From Cereibacter_A sp052244495 (lineage in GTDB: Bacteria; Pseudomonadota; Alphaproteobacteria; Rhodobacterales; Rhodobacteraceae), in NCBI GenBank assembly GCA_052244495.1, contig JBQPXH010000015.1: DNA of 64,000 nt. The stretch is one strand, 5' to 3'. Below the pieces are notes generated by a model. The model ran no database searches, was not told where the DNA came from, and saw nothing but the letters and a program-made list of their open reading frames with translations. Both the position numbers and the translations under genes were made by a program. Numbering within the stretch: position 1 is the stretch's first letter; each line of letters begins with the position of its first letter. Shown here piece after piece: positions 26,051 to 37,218 of the stretch.

Positions 26051-26082
26051 CTTTCACTCTGCCACAAATATCCCCTGCGGAG
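26051..26082 (-). repeat. GGGGATATTTGTG repeat element, copy 2
   Basis: Minus-strand CTCCGCAGGGGATATTTGTG followed by GCAGAGTGAAAG matches the element at 16383-16414 at about 26 of 32 bases. It lies between the CPBP protease stop and the aspS start, on the strand of both genes, directly after the hairpin at 26093-26115. Both copies follow a stable hairpin on the transcript. Confidence 0.6.
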
Positions 26083-26092
26083 CAGACCTGAG

Positions 26093-26115
26093 CCACGGCG
26101 GCCCTGCCGCCGTGG
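26093..26115 (-). terminator. Hairpin after CPBP protease gene
   Basis: CCACGGCGG and CCGCCGTGG form a perfect 9-bp stem with a five-base loop, 38 bases downstream of the CPBP stop codon. There is no clean T-run right after it, so it may be a weak terminator or an RNA-stabilising hairpin. Confidence 0.5.
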
Positions 26116-26153
26116 CGAGGCAAAAGGCTTGGCGGGAACCGCCTCCGCTGGAT

Positions 26154-26807
26154 TCAGAAGGGCCGCACCGCATTCGCCGCGACGAAATGCGCGCCGAGGC
26201 CCGCGGCGAACATGATGCCGCCCGCTACCGCATGAAGAACCACCGCCATGGGAAAGCTCCGGCGTCTCTCGTAGGCCCAGCCGAAGACCAGTCCGCCGCA
26301 GAAGGTCAGAACGGCGACGAGCGCGCTCCAGTAGAGCAGATGCACGAGCGAGAAGAGCGCCGCGTTGATCGCGATCCGCGCCCATCCGGGCGGCATCAGC
26401 GGGCCGTATCGACGGAAGAAGAGCGGCCGGTAGATCACCTCCTGCGGCAGCACGGAGAGAAAGGGATAGAGGAGGAGCAGCGCCGCCAGCATGGTCGGGT
26501 GGTCGCGGGCGAGATCGAACAGCCTGTCAGGCCGCGTCGCGAGCACGATGAGCACGGCCCCGGCAAGCGTCGCCGCCGCGAAGAAGAGGACAAGGCCGCC
26601 GTCGATCGCCCGCCATCCGCGCAGCAGTTGCGACCACGCGAAACCGGGCGTGAGGTCGAGAAGGACCAGACCCAGCGCCGTGAATCCGAACAGCGCGAGG
26701 AACATCTGCGACGGCGGCAGGAAGAGCGCGATCACGACCGGCACGAAGAGGTAGAACGAGACGAACTCGGCCCAGAGCCTTGTCCGCGATGATGAATTGG
26801 CCGGCAT
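26154..26807 (-). CDS. CPBP family intramembrane metalloprotease (CAAX protease-like)
   Basis: A 217-residue polytopic membrane protein with about six hydrophobic segments. The catalytic motifs of the CPBP/Abi family are recognisable: QEVIYRPLFFRR (a variant of EExxxR with the first Glu replaced by Gln), FSLVHLLY and VLHAVAGG. The E-to-Q change at the first motif may affect activity. Family members process prenylated proteins in eukaryotes and act in bacteriocin immunity or regulation in bacteria; the role here is unknown. Confidence 0.85.
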   Translation of the reverse strand: MPANSSSRTRLWAEFVSFYLFVPVVIALFLPPSQMFLALFGFTALGLVLLDLTPGFAWSQLLRGWRAIDGGLVLFFAAATLAGAVLIVLATRPDRLFDLARDHPTMLAALLLLYPFLSVLPQEVIYRPLFFRRYGPLMPPGWARIAINAALFSLVHLLYWSALVAVLTFCGGLVFGWAYERRRSFPMAVVLHAVAGGIMFAAGLGAHFVAANAVRPF

Positions 26808-26938
26808 GTCCGCTGTTCCGTTCGACGCTTCAGAGGGCGAACGAAGGCAGGGCCCCGCGGTTCCGAGCAGCGGGACGAGCCTGCGCTGCGGGCGGGCTCC
26901 TGAGGCCCGGGATCAGGCAGTCTTCGGAGCAGGCCGCC

Positions 26939-27580
26939 TCAGACCGGCCCCCCCGCCCATTCGGCCGGGATCAGGCCGCGGAGCGAGTTCCCGACCCAGA
27001 GACGCGCCCGCGGCAAGGCCTCCGCCGGAAGCGGAGCCTCGCGGCAGCGGCCGGTGTCGAGCATCGTCGCGCGCAGGACGCCCGGCAGCAGCCCCGCCGA
27101 AAGCGGAGGGGTCCGCATCCCCTCGCCGGCGTCGAAGAAGACCGTCGTGATCGTCCCGTCGCAGACCTCGTCCCGCTCGTTGAGGAAGAGAACCTCGTCG
27201 AGATCCTCGGCCAGCGAGGCGCGCGCCGCATCGTAGGCCGGCCGACGGCTGGACTTGATCTGAAGCCACGGATCGGCGGAGGCGAGACGCTCGGCCGCAA
27301 GGCCCAGCCGCCAGACCGGCTTCCCGGCAGGCACCGGCGCTGCCTCGACCGTCAGGGCACCGCTTCCGTCCAGAGTGAGGCGCATCCGCGCCGGATGCGC
27401 GGGCACGGCCTCCTTCAGCGCCTCTCCCGCTCCGGAACAGCGCCAGCCGAGGCGCGCGGCGGCGGTCTCGAGCCGGTTGAGGTGGCGCCGGAGCCGGACG
27501 ATCCGGCTCCCGTCCCAGAGCATCGTCTCGATCAGCCTCAGCTCGGGGTCGTCGGCAGCTCCGCGAAGCGGGTCTTCCAC
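26939..27580 (-). CDS. pabC: Aminotransferase class IV / 4-amino-4-deoxychorismate lyase
   Basis: Converts aminodeoxychorismate to 4-aminobenzoate and pyruvate for folate synthesis. The 213-residue protein has LIETMLWDGSRIVRLRRHLNRLE, the PLP lysine in LQIKSSRRPAYD, the LFLNERDEVCDGTITTVFF strand, and PLSAGLLPGVLR. A GTG start at 27580 is chosen because GGGAGGAAG precedes it at the right distance. This start overlaps pabB by 43 bases. The first ATG (27523) would cut into the conserved N-terminus. Confidence 0.85.
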   Translation of the reverse strand: MEDPLRGAADDPELRLIETMLWDGSRIVRLRRHLNRLETAAARLGWRCSGAGEALKEAVPAHPARMRLTLDGSGALTVEAAPVPAGKPVWRLGLAAERLASADPWLQIKSSRRPAYDAARASLAEDLDEVLFLNERDEVCDGTITTVFFDAGEGMRTPPLSAGLLPGVLRATMLDTGRCREAPLPAEALPRARLWVGNSLRGLIPAEWAGGPV

Positions 27581-28704
27581 AAGGCTTCCTCCCATTCGCC
27601 ATCGGCGGTCGAGTCCTGCACGATCCCTCCGCCCACATCCAGTCGCAGCCTGCCGTCCGGGAACAGCCGGAGCGTCCGGATTGCCACATTGAAGGCGGCG
27701 CGCCCGTCCGGCGCCATCCAGCCCATCGCTCCGCAATAGAGGCCGCGCGGAAAAGGTTCCAGTTCCGCGATGATTTCCATGGCCCGAATCTTCGGCGCTC
27801 CGGTGACGGAACCGCAGGGATGGAGCGCTCGGAGGAGCCCTTCGAGGCCCGGCCTTTCCCTGAGCCTCCCGGTTACCCGGCTGACCATCTGATGCACGGT
27901 GGCATAGCTTTCGATGGCGAAGAGATCCGGCACCCGGACCGATCCGACCTGCGCGATCCGGCTGATGTCGTTGCGCAGAAGGTCCACGATCATCAGGTTC
28001 TCGGCCCGCCCCTTCTCGCTCGCCCGGAGGGCTTGCGCCAGTTCCGCATCGCGCCGGGGATCGGGATCGCGGGGCGCCGTGCCCTTCATCGGGCGGGTCG
28101 AGATCGCGCCTTCGGCATCGCAGTCGAAGAACAGTTCGGGCGAGGCCGAGATCGCCACGGGGCCGCCCAGACTGCAGAACGCGCCGTGCCGCACCGGCTG
28201 GCGGGCGCGCAAGGCACCATAGAGCCCGAGGGCGGTGCCGGACTCGAGCCGGCCGTCCATCGGGAAGGTGAGGTTCACCTGATAGCAGTCGCCTGCCGCG
28301 ATGTAGGCCATGAGCCGGTCGAAGGCTGCATCATAGGCCTTGCGACCGATCCGCGGCTGCAACGCGCCGAGCCGGACCGAGCCCGCGTCCCGCGCCGCCT
28401 GCTCGAGCATCCCGCCGGCGTCCCGGGGTGCGGCAAAGGCCCCGAACACCAGCAGCGGCTCCTCGCGCCGTGCCGGCATGAGGGGCGCGAGGCGCGGTTC
28501 GAAGACAAGGCCCGCCTCGTAGGCCACCGTTCCCGCGATCCACAGGCCGCTGTCCCGCAGGGCATCGAGACGCGCGAGCGCCGGGCACAGCGCCTCGGGC
28601 TCGGTCACGATCACCGTCTCGACGGCGTCCCCAAACAGGGCGGGGCCGCCTTCAGGCCCGTTCTCGCACAGGAACACGCTCTTCTCCCCTCCGGTCGTGG
28701 GCAT
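27538..28704 (-). CDS. pabB: Aminodeoxychorismate synthase component I
   Basis: Converts chorismate and ammonia to 4-amino-4-deoxychorismate. The 388-residue chorismate-binding protein has the PabB signature RPMKGTAPRD (with the lysine involved in covalent catalysis in this group), LMIVDLLRNDISR, HPCGSVTGAPKIRAMEII and GGGIVQDSTADGEWEE. The N-terminal domain is shorter than in TrpE. It overlaps the downstream pabC gene, so the two steps to 4-aminobenzoate are translationally coupled. The ammonia-supplying PabA subunit is not in the window. Confidence 0.95.
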   Translation of the reverse strand: MPTTGGEKSVFLCENGPEGGPALFGDAVETVIVTEPEALCPALARLDALRDSGLWIAGTVAYEAGLVFEPRLAPLMPARREEPLLVFGAFAAPRDAGGMLEQAARDAGSVRLGALQPRIGRKAYDAAFDRLMAYIAAGDCYQVNLTFPMDGRLESGTALGLYGALRARQPVRHGAFCSLGGPVAISASPELFFDCDAEGAISTRPMKGTAPRDPDPRRDAELAQALRASEKGRAENLMIVDLLRNDISRIAQVGSVRVPDLFAIESYATVHQMVSRVTGRLRERPGLEGLLRALHPCGSVTGAPKIRAMEIIAELEPFPRGLYCGAMGWMAPDGRAAFNVAIRTLRLFPDGRLRLDVGGGIVQDSTADGEWEEALWKTRFAELPTTPS

Positions 28705-28757
28705 CTAGCACGCGCTGCCGGCCCGGGACAGCCCGGCTGCGACCTTGTGCAAGAGGG

Positions 28758-28785
28758 TTGCGCCGCCCGGCGGCAAGTCTATAAC
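28758..28785 (+). promoter_or_regulatory. Candidate sigma-70-type promoter for carB
   Basis: TTGCGC at 28758-28763 and TATAAC at 28780-28785 are spaced by 16 bases. This would start transcription near 28792 and give a leader of about 70 bases before the carB ATG. Judged by eye only. Confidence 0.45.
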
Positions 28786-28864
28786 CGCGCCAATTTGCGC
28801 AGAGCGTAGAATCCGGAAAATCCTGCAGCCCGATCGCCGCGGGACCATAGATGTGGGGCCACAA

Positions 28865-32194
<3,330 letters not shown>

Positions 32195-32416
32195 GGCGCG
32201 CCCGGACGATCCTCCGGTGGAGGATCGTCAGCGCTGAACGCCCAGCGCGCAAGCGATGGGCCGGAACAGGCGCGCCCGGACGATCCTCCGTTCAAAGATC
32301 GTCAGAGCCGAACGCCCGGCGCGCAAGCGGTTGGCCGGAACAGGCGCGCCCGGACGATCCTCCGGTGGAGGATCGTGAGCCGAATGCCCCGAGCGCAAGC
32401 GGTGGGCCGGAACTGG
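32195..32416. repeat. Three 74-bp tandem units, each with an internal hairpin
   Basis: Units start at 32195, 32269 and 32343, directly after the carB stop (32194). Each opens GGCGCGCCCGGACGATCCTC, continues into a hairpin with arms GACGATC and GATCGTC, then a GCGCAAGCG-containing spacer ending GGCCGGAAC. Unit 2 has a changed loop and upper stem but keeps the outer stem, suggesting the fold is conserved. No plausible coding use. It may end or protect the carB transcript. Confidence 0.85.
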
Positions 32417-32498
32417 CCCGTCGGCCTGTCGGCAAATGATCGTCAACGCCGGGCATTGCCACGCGGTTGACCTGCCTCCAATCGCGGAGGGAAGGCCC

Positions 32499-32825
32499 CT
32501 ACTCGCTCAGGCTCATGATCAGGATGGACGCCACCGCCAGGCTGACGCCGATCGCCTCGCGAAGGCCGAAGGCCTCGCGGAAGACGAACACCCCGAGGGC
32601 GGCCATCAGGAGAACCGTCGACGAGGCGTAGAGCACGCCGAGCATCGCCAGCGAATGGCTCTTCATCAGGTAGAACCAGCCCACGGCAGGCAATCCGTAG
32701 AAGAGCATGCCGACCAGAAAGGTCAGGCTCAGCAGACCCTGCTCGGTCCCCGTCGCCTTCTTGATGAGGTAATCGCCAAGCAGGGTCACAATGCTGATCA
32801 CTAGCAGAACCGCGAGGGGCCACAC
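32499..32825 (-). CDS. Small four-helix membrane protein, EamA/SMR-like
   Basis: A 108-residue protein made almost entirely of four hydrophobic segments (PLAVLLVISIVTLLGDYLIKKA, LLSLTFLVGMLFYGLPAVGWFYLM, SLAMLGVLYASSTVLLMAALGVFVF, EAIGVSLAVASILIMSL). This is the size and layout of small multidrug resistance or half-EamA transporters. The key SMR glutamate in helix 1 is not obvious; an Asp (GDYLIKK) sits there instead. The GTG start at 32825 has GGGAG upstream. An ATG at 32906 would add 27 charged residues without a ribosome site. Substrate unknown. Confidence 0.72.
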   Translation of the reverse strand: MWPLAVLLVISIVTLLGDYLIKKATGTEQGLLSLTFLVGMLFYGLPAVGWFYLMKSHSLAMLGVLYASSTVLLMAALGVFVFREAFGLREAIGVSLAVASILIMSLSE

Positions 32826-33267
32826 GTGCTTCTCCCAGTCACAATGCGATTGCCGGCGCGGGAAGACGGGAACCGCCAGAAGATCCTCCGGCAGAACCGG
32901 AGCCATGCAGGACGGCGCTCGCGCGGGTGGAAGGGATGTGGGTGTGCCGGGAAAATCGTTCCCAGCCTAAGTGTTGCAATGATTGACCCGCCAGAGCGCC
33001 ATGAAATGGTGCTTGCGAAGTCGACTCGATTCAAGCGCAGCCGCCCAGAGCGGACTTGACTTACCGAGAGCGAACGCGCATGTCCGCTGCGACGCCTCCG
33101 ACCCGCTGCCGCGTGAGCAGCCGCCCTCATGGGCCAGGGTCCGGCGACTGGTTCCCACCGTCACGCAGGGGCACCGCGGCACGACGTGCCGCCCCGCCTG
33201 CCGCTCCCCCTCGGGGGAAGACAACCCATTCCGCGGGCTGCCTGCCCGCATATACCGAAAGATCGAC
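32826..33267. other. Gene-free divergent region upstream of rhlE
   Basis: These 442 bases separate the small transporter and rhlE. The rhlE frame stays open upstream to 32983, but the translation there is Arg/Ser/Pro-rich and has no ribosome site at any upstream start, so I read it as a long 5' leader. Cold-regulated helicase genes often have such leaders. No terminator, repeat or RNA gene was recognised. Confidence 0.55.
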
Positions 33268-34617
33268 ATGGCTGATTTCAGCAACCTGGGCCTCTCCGAG
33301 CGCCTGATGCAGGGCCTCGCGAAGGCCCAGTTCACCAAGCCCACCCCGATCCAGATGGAGGCGATCCCGCATGTGATGCAGGGACGCGACCTGATGGGCC
33401 TCGCCCAGACCGGCACCGGCAAGACGCTGGCCTTCGGTCTGCCGCTCCTCCACCGGCTGCTGGGCGTGGGCCACCCGCCGCCGCCGCGCACCATCCGCGC
33501 GCTGATCCTCGCGCCGACGCGCGAACTGGTGAGCCAGATCGCTGCGAACCTCGAACTCTTCACCAAGGGCACGCCGATCAAGGTGCTGACCATTACCGGC
33601 GGCGCCTCGATCAACCGCCAGACCGAGAAGCTCGCCCGCGGGGCCGACATCATGGTGGCGACGCCGGGCCGCCTGATCGACCTGATCGACCGCAACGCGG
33701 TGATCCTCGACGACACGGGCTATCTGGTCCTGGACGAGGCCGACCAGATGCTGGACATGGGCTTCATCCACAGCCTCCGGAAGATCGCGCGCTACCTGCC
33801 ACTGCGCCGCCAGACTCTGCTGTTCTCGGCCACGATGCCGAAGCTGATCGAGGAGCTGGCCCACACCTACCTGCGCGATCCGGTGAAGGTGCAGGTCGCG
33901 CCCCCCGGAAAGCCGGTCGAGAAGATCGAGCAGGGCGTTCACTTCACCCCGCAGGGCGACAAGGCGAAGCTGCTGGAAAGCTACCTCCAGAAGCATCCGG
34001 GCGAGCAGGCGCTGGTCTTCGGCCGCACCAAGCACGGGTCGGAGAAGCTGATGAAGCTCTTGGTCAGCTGGGGCTTCAAGGCGGGCTCGATCCACGGCAA
34101 CAAGAGCCAGAACCAGCGCGACCGCACGCTGACCGAGTTCCGAGACGGCACGCTCGACGTGCTGGTGGCGACGGACGTCGCCGCGCGCGGCATCGACATT
34201 CCGGGCGTGCGCCACGTCTATAACTACGACATGCCGAACGTGCCCGAGAATTACGTGCACCGCATCGGCCGCACCGCGCGGGCGGGGGCGGCGGGCAGCG
34301 CGGTGGCCTTCGTGGCACCGGCCGAGATGGAAGAACTGCGCGCGGTGGAGAAGCTCCTCAAGCAGCCGATCCCGGTCATGGGCGGTGCCCCCTGGGCTGC
34401 CGACATCGTGGCCGCTGCGCCGCGCCCCGGGCAGAAGCCGCGGCAGGGCGGCCGGCCGAAGGCCGGTGCGAAGCCTCAAGGCAAACCCCAGGGCAAGCCC
34501 CAGGGGCCGGCCAAGGCGCATCCGCGGGCCGGCCGCACGTCGGGCGCGCCCGGAGGCCTTGCGGCGCCGAAGCGGCCCCAGCGCGGTCCGCGGCGCGGAG
34601 ACGCCGCGCGCGGCTGA
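33268..34617 (+). CDS. rhlE: DEAD-box ATP-dependent RNA helicase (RhlE-like)
   Basis: A 449-residue superfamily 2 RNA helicase. The Q motif is FTKPTPIQ, motif I AQTGTGKT (residues 46-53), then PTRELVSQI, TPGRL, VLDEADQML, SATMP, and the second domain's LVFGRTKHG, ATDVAARGID and HRIGRTARAG. The C-terminal 70 residues are a basic Pro/Gly/Lys-rich tail with KPQG repeats, likely for RNA contact. Role in RNA unwinding, ribosome assembly or mRNA decay. A 10-bp hairpin follows the gene. Confidence 0.95.
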   Translation: MADFSNLGLSERLMQGLAKAQFTKPTPIQMEAIPHVMQGRDLMGLAQTGTGKTLAFGLPLLHRLLGVGHPPPPRTIRALILAPTRELVSQIAANLELFTKGTPIKVLTITGGASINRQTEKLARGADIMVATPGRLIDLIDRNAVILDDTGYLVLDEADQMLDMGFIHSLRKIARYLPLRRQTLLFSATMPKLIEELAHTYLRDPVKVQVAPPGKPVEKIEQGVHFTPQGDKAKLLESYLQKHPGEQALVFGRTKHGSEKLMKLLVSWGFKAGSIHGNKSQNQRDRTLTEFRDGTLDVLVATDVAARGIDIPGVRHVYNYDMPNVPENYVHRIGRTARAGAAGSAVAFVAPAEMEELRAVEKLLKQPIPVMGGAPWAADIVAAAPRPGQKPRQGGRPKAGAKPQGKPQGKPQGPAKAHPRAGRTSGAPGGLAAPKRPQRGPRRGDAARG

Positions 34618-34631
34618 AAAGATGACTGCGG

Positions 34632-34662
34632 CGTGGCCTGCTTCCTGGTGACGCAGGCCACG
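34632..34662 (+). terminator. Hairpin terminator after rhlE
   Basis: CGTGGCCTGC at 34632-34641 and GCAGGCCACG at 34653-34662 form a perfect 10-bp stem with an 11-base loop, starting 14 bases after the rhlE stop. There is no uridine run, as is common in this GC-rich group. Confidence 0.65.
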
Positions 34663-34789
34663 ATTCCGACGCGCGTTCGCATGCAGGATCGCGCATAATG
34701 AAAGTCCGGTGTGCCGGAGTGGTAACGAGTGCCCGGCGACTGCAGCGCCGGAGGTTTATTTTACGAGTACCAACGTATTGCGTGAGGGG

Positions 34790-34830
34790 GCCCGGCAGAC
34801 GCCGGTGGCACAGCCATCCGCCTGCCGGGC
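34790..34830. other. Stem-loop in gap between rhlE and FNR-controlled genes
   Basis: GCCCGGCAG at 34790-34798 pairs with CTGCCGGGC at 34822-34830 around an inner GCCGGTGGC/GCCATC region. It follows an AT-rich stretch at about 34754-34782 that is unusual in this window. The gap (34618-35019) otherwise holds the rhlE terminator and the FNR site. The bases at 34706-34770 look faintly tRNA-like but do not fold as a tRNA. Confidence 0.4.
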
Positions 34831-34936
34831 AACCCTTCGCTGCAACACCTTCTCCCCTCCCCGTCACCTCACGGCGCCGCGCTGCGCCCTGCACAACGGC
34901 CAGGCTGCACGAGTTGCCGGCGCTGGCCGGGCCGGG

Positions 34937-34950
34937 TTGATGCGGATCAA
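34937..34950 (+). promoter_or_regulatory. Perfect FNR/FnrL binding site TTGATGCGGATCAA
   Basis: TTGAT-N4-ATCAA exactly matches the FNR/FnrL consensus. The centre is at 34943.5. A class II promoter (-41.5) would start near 34985, giving a leader of about 35 bases to the ATG at 35020. This predicts oxygen-limited activation of the 58-residue membrane protein and cytochrome b561 genes. The match is direct; FnrL control is inference. Confidence 0.82.
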
Positions 34951-35019
34951 GGCGATCAGTTCTCTCTCCGCTGCAGACTGCTGTCGGACGCGTTGGTCCG
35001 GACCCCGGAGACCTTAACC

Positions 35020-35196
35020 ATGACCCGCCTGATGATGATCCTGTTCTCGTTCATCTCCGTCACGCTGATGGGCATCTGCATCGTGATCGCCCTCGTGACC
35101 GGCAACGACACTCTCATGCCGATCGTGGTTGCTGCGGCAATCGGCTTCGTGGCAGCCCTGCCCGCCAGCTTCATCATCGCGCGCAAGCTCGCCTGA
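35020..35196 (+). CDS. 58-residue two-helix membrane protein
   Basis: A short protein with two hydrophobic segments (MMILFSFISVTLMGICIVIALV and MPIVVAAAIGFVAALPASFII) and a GNDTLMP turn, ending in a basic tail. GGAG lies 9 bases before the ATG. Similar small Rhodobacteraceae proteins are often labelled CTP synthetase, which this sequence gives no reason to accept. It sits between a perfect FNR site and the cytochrome b561 gene, 29 bases apart, so it may be a small partner in that membrane complex. Confidence 0.78.
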   Translation: MTRLMMILFSFISVTLMGICIVIALVTGNDTLMPIVVAAAIGFVAALPASFIIARKLA

Positions 35197-35225
35197 TTCC
35201 CGGCCAGCCAGATAAGGAGATTCCC

Positions 35226-35735
35226 ATGCCGAAGGACGTGCCGGCAGGCTATTCGCGAATGCAGATCATCCTGCACTGGGCCGTCCCGGTGCTTGTCGTC
35301 GTGCAATTCCTGCTCGGACCCGCCATGACGACCGTCTACGAGGGGATGAAGACCGGCACGCCGCAGGGACTGCCTGTCCTGGCATGGCTGCATGTCGGCA
35401 TCGGGTTCGTGGTGCTGTTCATCGCCTGCTGGCGGGTCGGGCTGCGCTTCGCCCGCGGCGTGCCGGCGCCCACGTTCGAGCCTCAGACGCCCGAGCAGGG
35501 ATTCCTGGCCTTCGTCACGCACGAACTCACGTTCTTCCTCTACCTCACGATCCTCGCCATTCCGGTCCTCGGCGCGATCGGATGGTTCTACCAGAACGAT
35601 GTCGCGGCTTCGGCCCATGCCAGCATGAAATACCTGCTGATCCTCGTGGTGGCGGTGCATGTCAGCATCTCGCTGTTCCACCAGTTCGTGCTGCGCGACG
35701 GCTCGCTCGACCGGATGCGGAAGCTCCGCGACTGA
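35226..35735 (+). CDS. Cytochrome b561 family protein
   Basis: A 169-residue di-heme membrane protein with four hydrophobic helices and well-placed histidines: ILHWAVPVL (H17), AWLHVGIGF (about H56), and VAVHVSISLFHQF near residues 144-152. It probably moves electrons between quinol and a periplasmic partner. AAGGAG precedes the ATG by six bases. With the FNR site upstream, it is likely induced at low oxygen. The electron acceptor is unknown. Confidence 0.9.
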   Translation: MPKDVPAGYSRMQIILHWAVPVLVVVQFLLGPAMTTVYEGMKTGTPQGLPVLAWLHVGIGFVVLFIACWRVGLRFARGVPAPTFEPQTPEQGFLAFVTHELTFFLYLTILAIPVLGAIGWFYQNDVAASAHASMKYLLILVVAVHVSISLFHQFVLRDGSLDRMRKLRD

Positions 35736-35807
35736 CGCGCAAGCTGTTCGGCGAGGGGCGCCCGCGCGGCGCCCCTCGCAGCTTCCGGAGAGGTGACTGG
35801 CAGTGCC

Positions 35808-36581
35808 TCAAGCGGAGCCGAGGAAGATCCGGACCGTTTCCTCGAAGGCGCGGGGCTTCTCCGCGTGGAGCCAGTGCCCCGTCCCCTTCAGCTCGGCGAA
35901 GCGCGCATTCGGAAACAGCGATAGGATCGTCTGCCGATATTCCGAGCGAACGTAGTTCGAATTTTCGCCGGTGAGAAACAGCGTCGGTCCGTCGAAAGCG
36001 CCCTCGCACCCGGGCCAGCCCACGATATGCGGCATCTCCGCCGCCAGCAGATCGAGGTTCAGCCGCCACCGGGGCGGGTCGGACCTGAGGTCGAGCGACT
36101 GGAGGAAGAAGGCGCGCAGCCCGGCATCGGGCAGCACGTCGGCGAGGCGTCGGTCGGCGTCGCCCCGCGTCGCAACGTTCGACAGATCGAGGCTGCGCAT
36201 CGCGTCGATGTGGTGCGTCTGGTCGTGATCGTAGGCCACGGGCGCCACGTCGGCCACCACCAGCCGTCGCACGAGCCGAGGCTCGGTCAGCGCCAGCGTC
36301 ATGGCGGCCTTGCCACCCATCGAATGGCCCAGCACGTCCGCGCGGCCGCCATTGGCTGCGATCACCTCGGCAAGGTCCGCGGCCATGTCGGGATAGCGAT
36401 GGCTTTCCGTCCAGGCACTTTCGCCGTGGTTGCGCATGTCCACCGCCATCACATCCCGCGTATCGGCGAGGCGCCGGCAGATCACGCCCCAGTTCCGCGC
36501 CGACCCGAAGAGGCCATGCGCGATCAGCAGAGGAGGAGCATCGCTCGGGCGCTCGGCCCGGTAGAAGGTCGTGTTCAGCAT
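35808..36581 (-). CDS. Alpha/beta hydrolase (YbfF-like esterase)
   Basis: A 257-residue hydrolase with the oxyanion segment HGLFGSARNW, the nucleophile elbow GHSMGG (Ser near residue 87), an aspartate-containing DMRNHGES strand, and the catalytic histidine in GTGHWLHAEKP. This pattern matches the YbfF-type acyl-CoA/short-chain esterases. There is no signal peptide. It stands alone, convergent with cytochrome b561. Confidence 0.88.
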   Translation of the reverse strand: MLNTTFYRAERPSDAPPLLIAHGLFGSARNWGVICRRLADTRDVMAVDMRNHGESAWTESHRYPDMAADLAEVIAANGGRADVLGHSMGGKAAMTLALTEPRLVRRLVVADVAPVAYDHDQTHHIDAMRSLDLSNVATRGDADRRLADVLPDAGLRAFFLQSLDLRSDPPRWRLNLDLLAAEMPHIVGWPGCEGAFDGPTLFLTGENSNYVRSEYRQTILSLFPNARFAELKGTGHWLHAEKPRAFEETVRIFLGSA

Positions 36582-36673
36582 GCCGCGGTTCTAGCCTCTT
36601 GTCGCGTGGCCTGCCAGACCGGTTGATCGCGACCGCGCCGCTTCCTAATCTGCCGTGAAGGCAGGGGAACGGG

Positions 36674-37045
36674 ATGAGTGCAGTAGCGATCAGACAGATG
36701 GTGGATCGTGTGGCGGCCCTGATGGAGGAGCGGCTGCACGTGCGGGGCAAGGACAGCGTCGCCAAGCTGCGGCGCGGGGCGGGCCGCCTGCCGCGCAGGA
36801 TCCGGGCAGCGGCGCGGGACCTCGCACAGGCGGGCGAGATGGCGCAGAACCCGCGCCTCCTGATACAGGTCGATTTCGGAAAGGTGTCCGAGGACTATGA
36901 TCTCTGCGTCCGGCATCTCGGCACGGTCGATGCGAAGGCGCGGATCGCGGGGAAGCTCCTGGCTTTCCTCCGGGTGGCTCTCGTGCTGGCACTTGTGGCC
37001 GGGGCCGCGGGACTTGCCATCGCCCGCTGGCGCGGTCTGATCTGA
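36674..37045 (+). CDS. Small protein with C-terminal membrane anchor, unknown function
   Basis: A 123-residue protein with a basic helical N-terminal part (MEERLHVRGKDSVAKLRRGAGRLPRRIRAAARDL) and one C-terminal hydrophobic segment (FLRVALVLALVAGAAGLAIARW). The first 95 residues are probably cytoplasmic. GGGGAACGGG precedes the ATG weakly. I do not recognise a domain. The central LLIQVDFGKVSEDYDLCVRHL stretch looks folded. Confidence 0.72.
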   Translation: MSAVAIRQMVDRVAALMEERLHVRGKDSVAKLRRGAGRLPRRIRAAARDLAQAGEMAQNPRLLIQVDFGKVSEDYDLCVRHLGTVDAKARIAGKLLAFLRVALVLALVAGAAGLAIARWRGLI

Positions 37046-37181
37046 AAAGGCGTCGCACGGCACATCGGCCGGGGCGGCGACACGTTGCGGGTCGTTGCGG
37101 CCCGAGTCCTGCGACCGGAGGCCCCACCGTGGCCTTCCAAGCGCCGCGGCGTCCGAAGGCCTCTCGGTCAAGCCCATGAAG

Positions 37182-37213
37182 CAGGGGGCGCATCGCGGGG
37201 ATGCGCGCCCCTG
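37182..37213 (-). terminator. Terminator hairpin after glyA
   Basis: CAGGGG/CCCCTG plus GCGCAT/ATGCGC form a 12-bp stem with one bulged base and a short loop, starting five bases beyond the glyA stop on the minus strand. Confidence 0.65.
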
Positions 37214-37218
37214 TCCGC

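Noticed and set aside
23860..26091. A 743-residue plus-strand open frame opposite aspS
   Set aside because: Shadow of aspS; no recognisable domain and His/Arg/Leu-biased composition.
32983..33267. N-terminal extension of rhlE
   Set aside because: Arg/Ser/Pro-rich with no similarity to the family N-terminus, which begins MADFSNLGLSERLM at 33268.
34706..34770. Possible tRNA gene (D-arm-like GAGTGGTAACGA and a 6-bp anticodon-like stem)
   Set aside because: No matching acceptor arms, no T-loop of the GGTTCGANTCC type, and the position before the would-be anticodon is not T.
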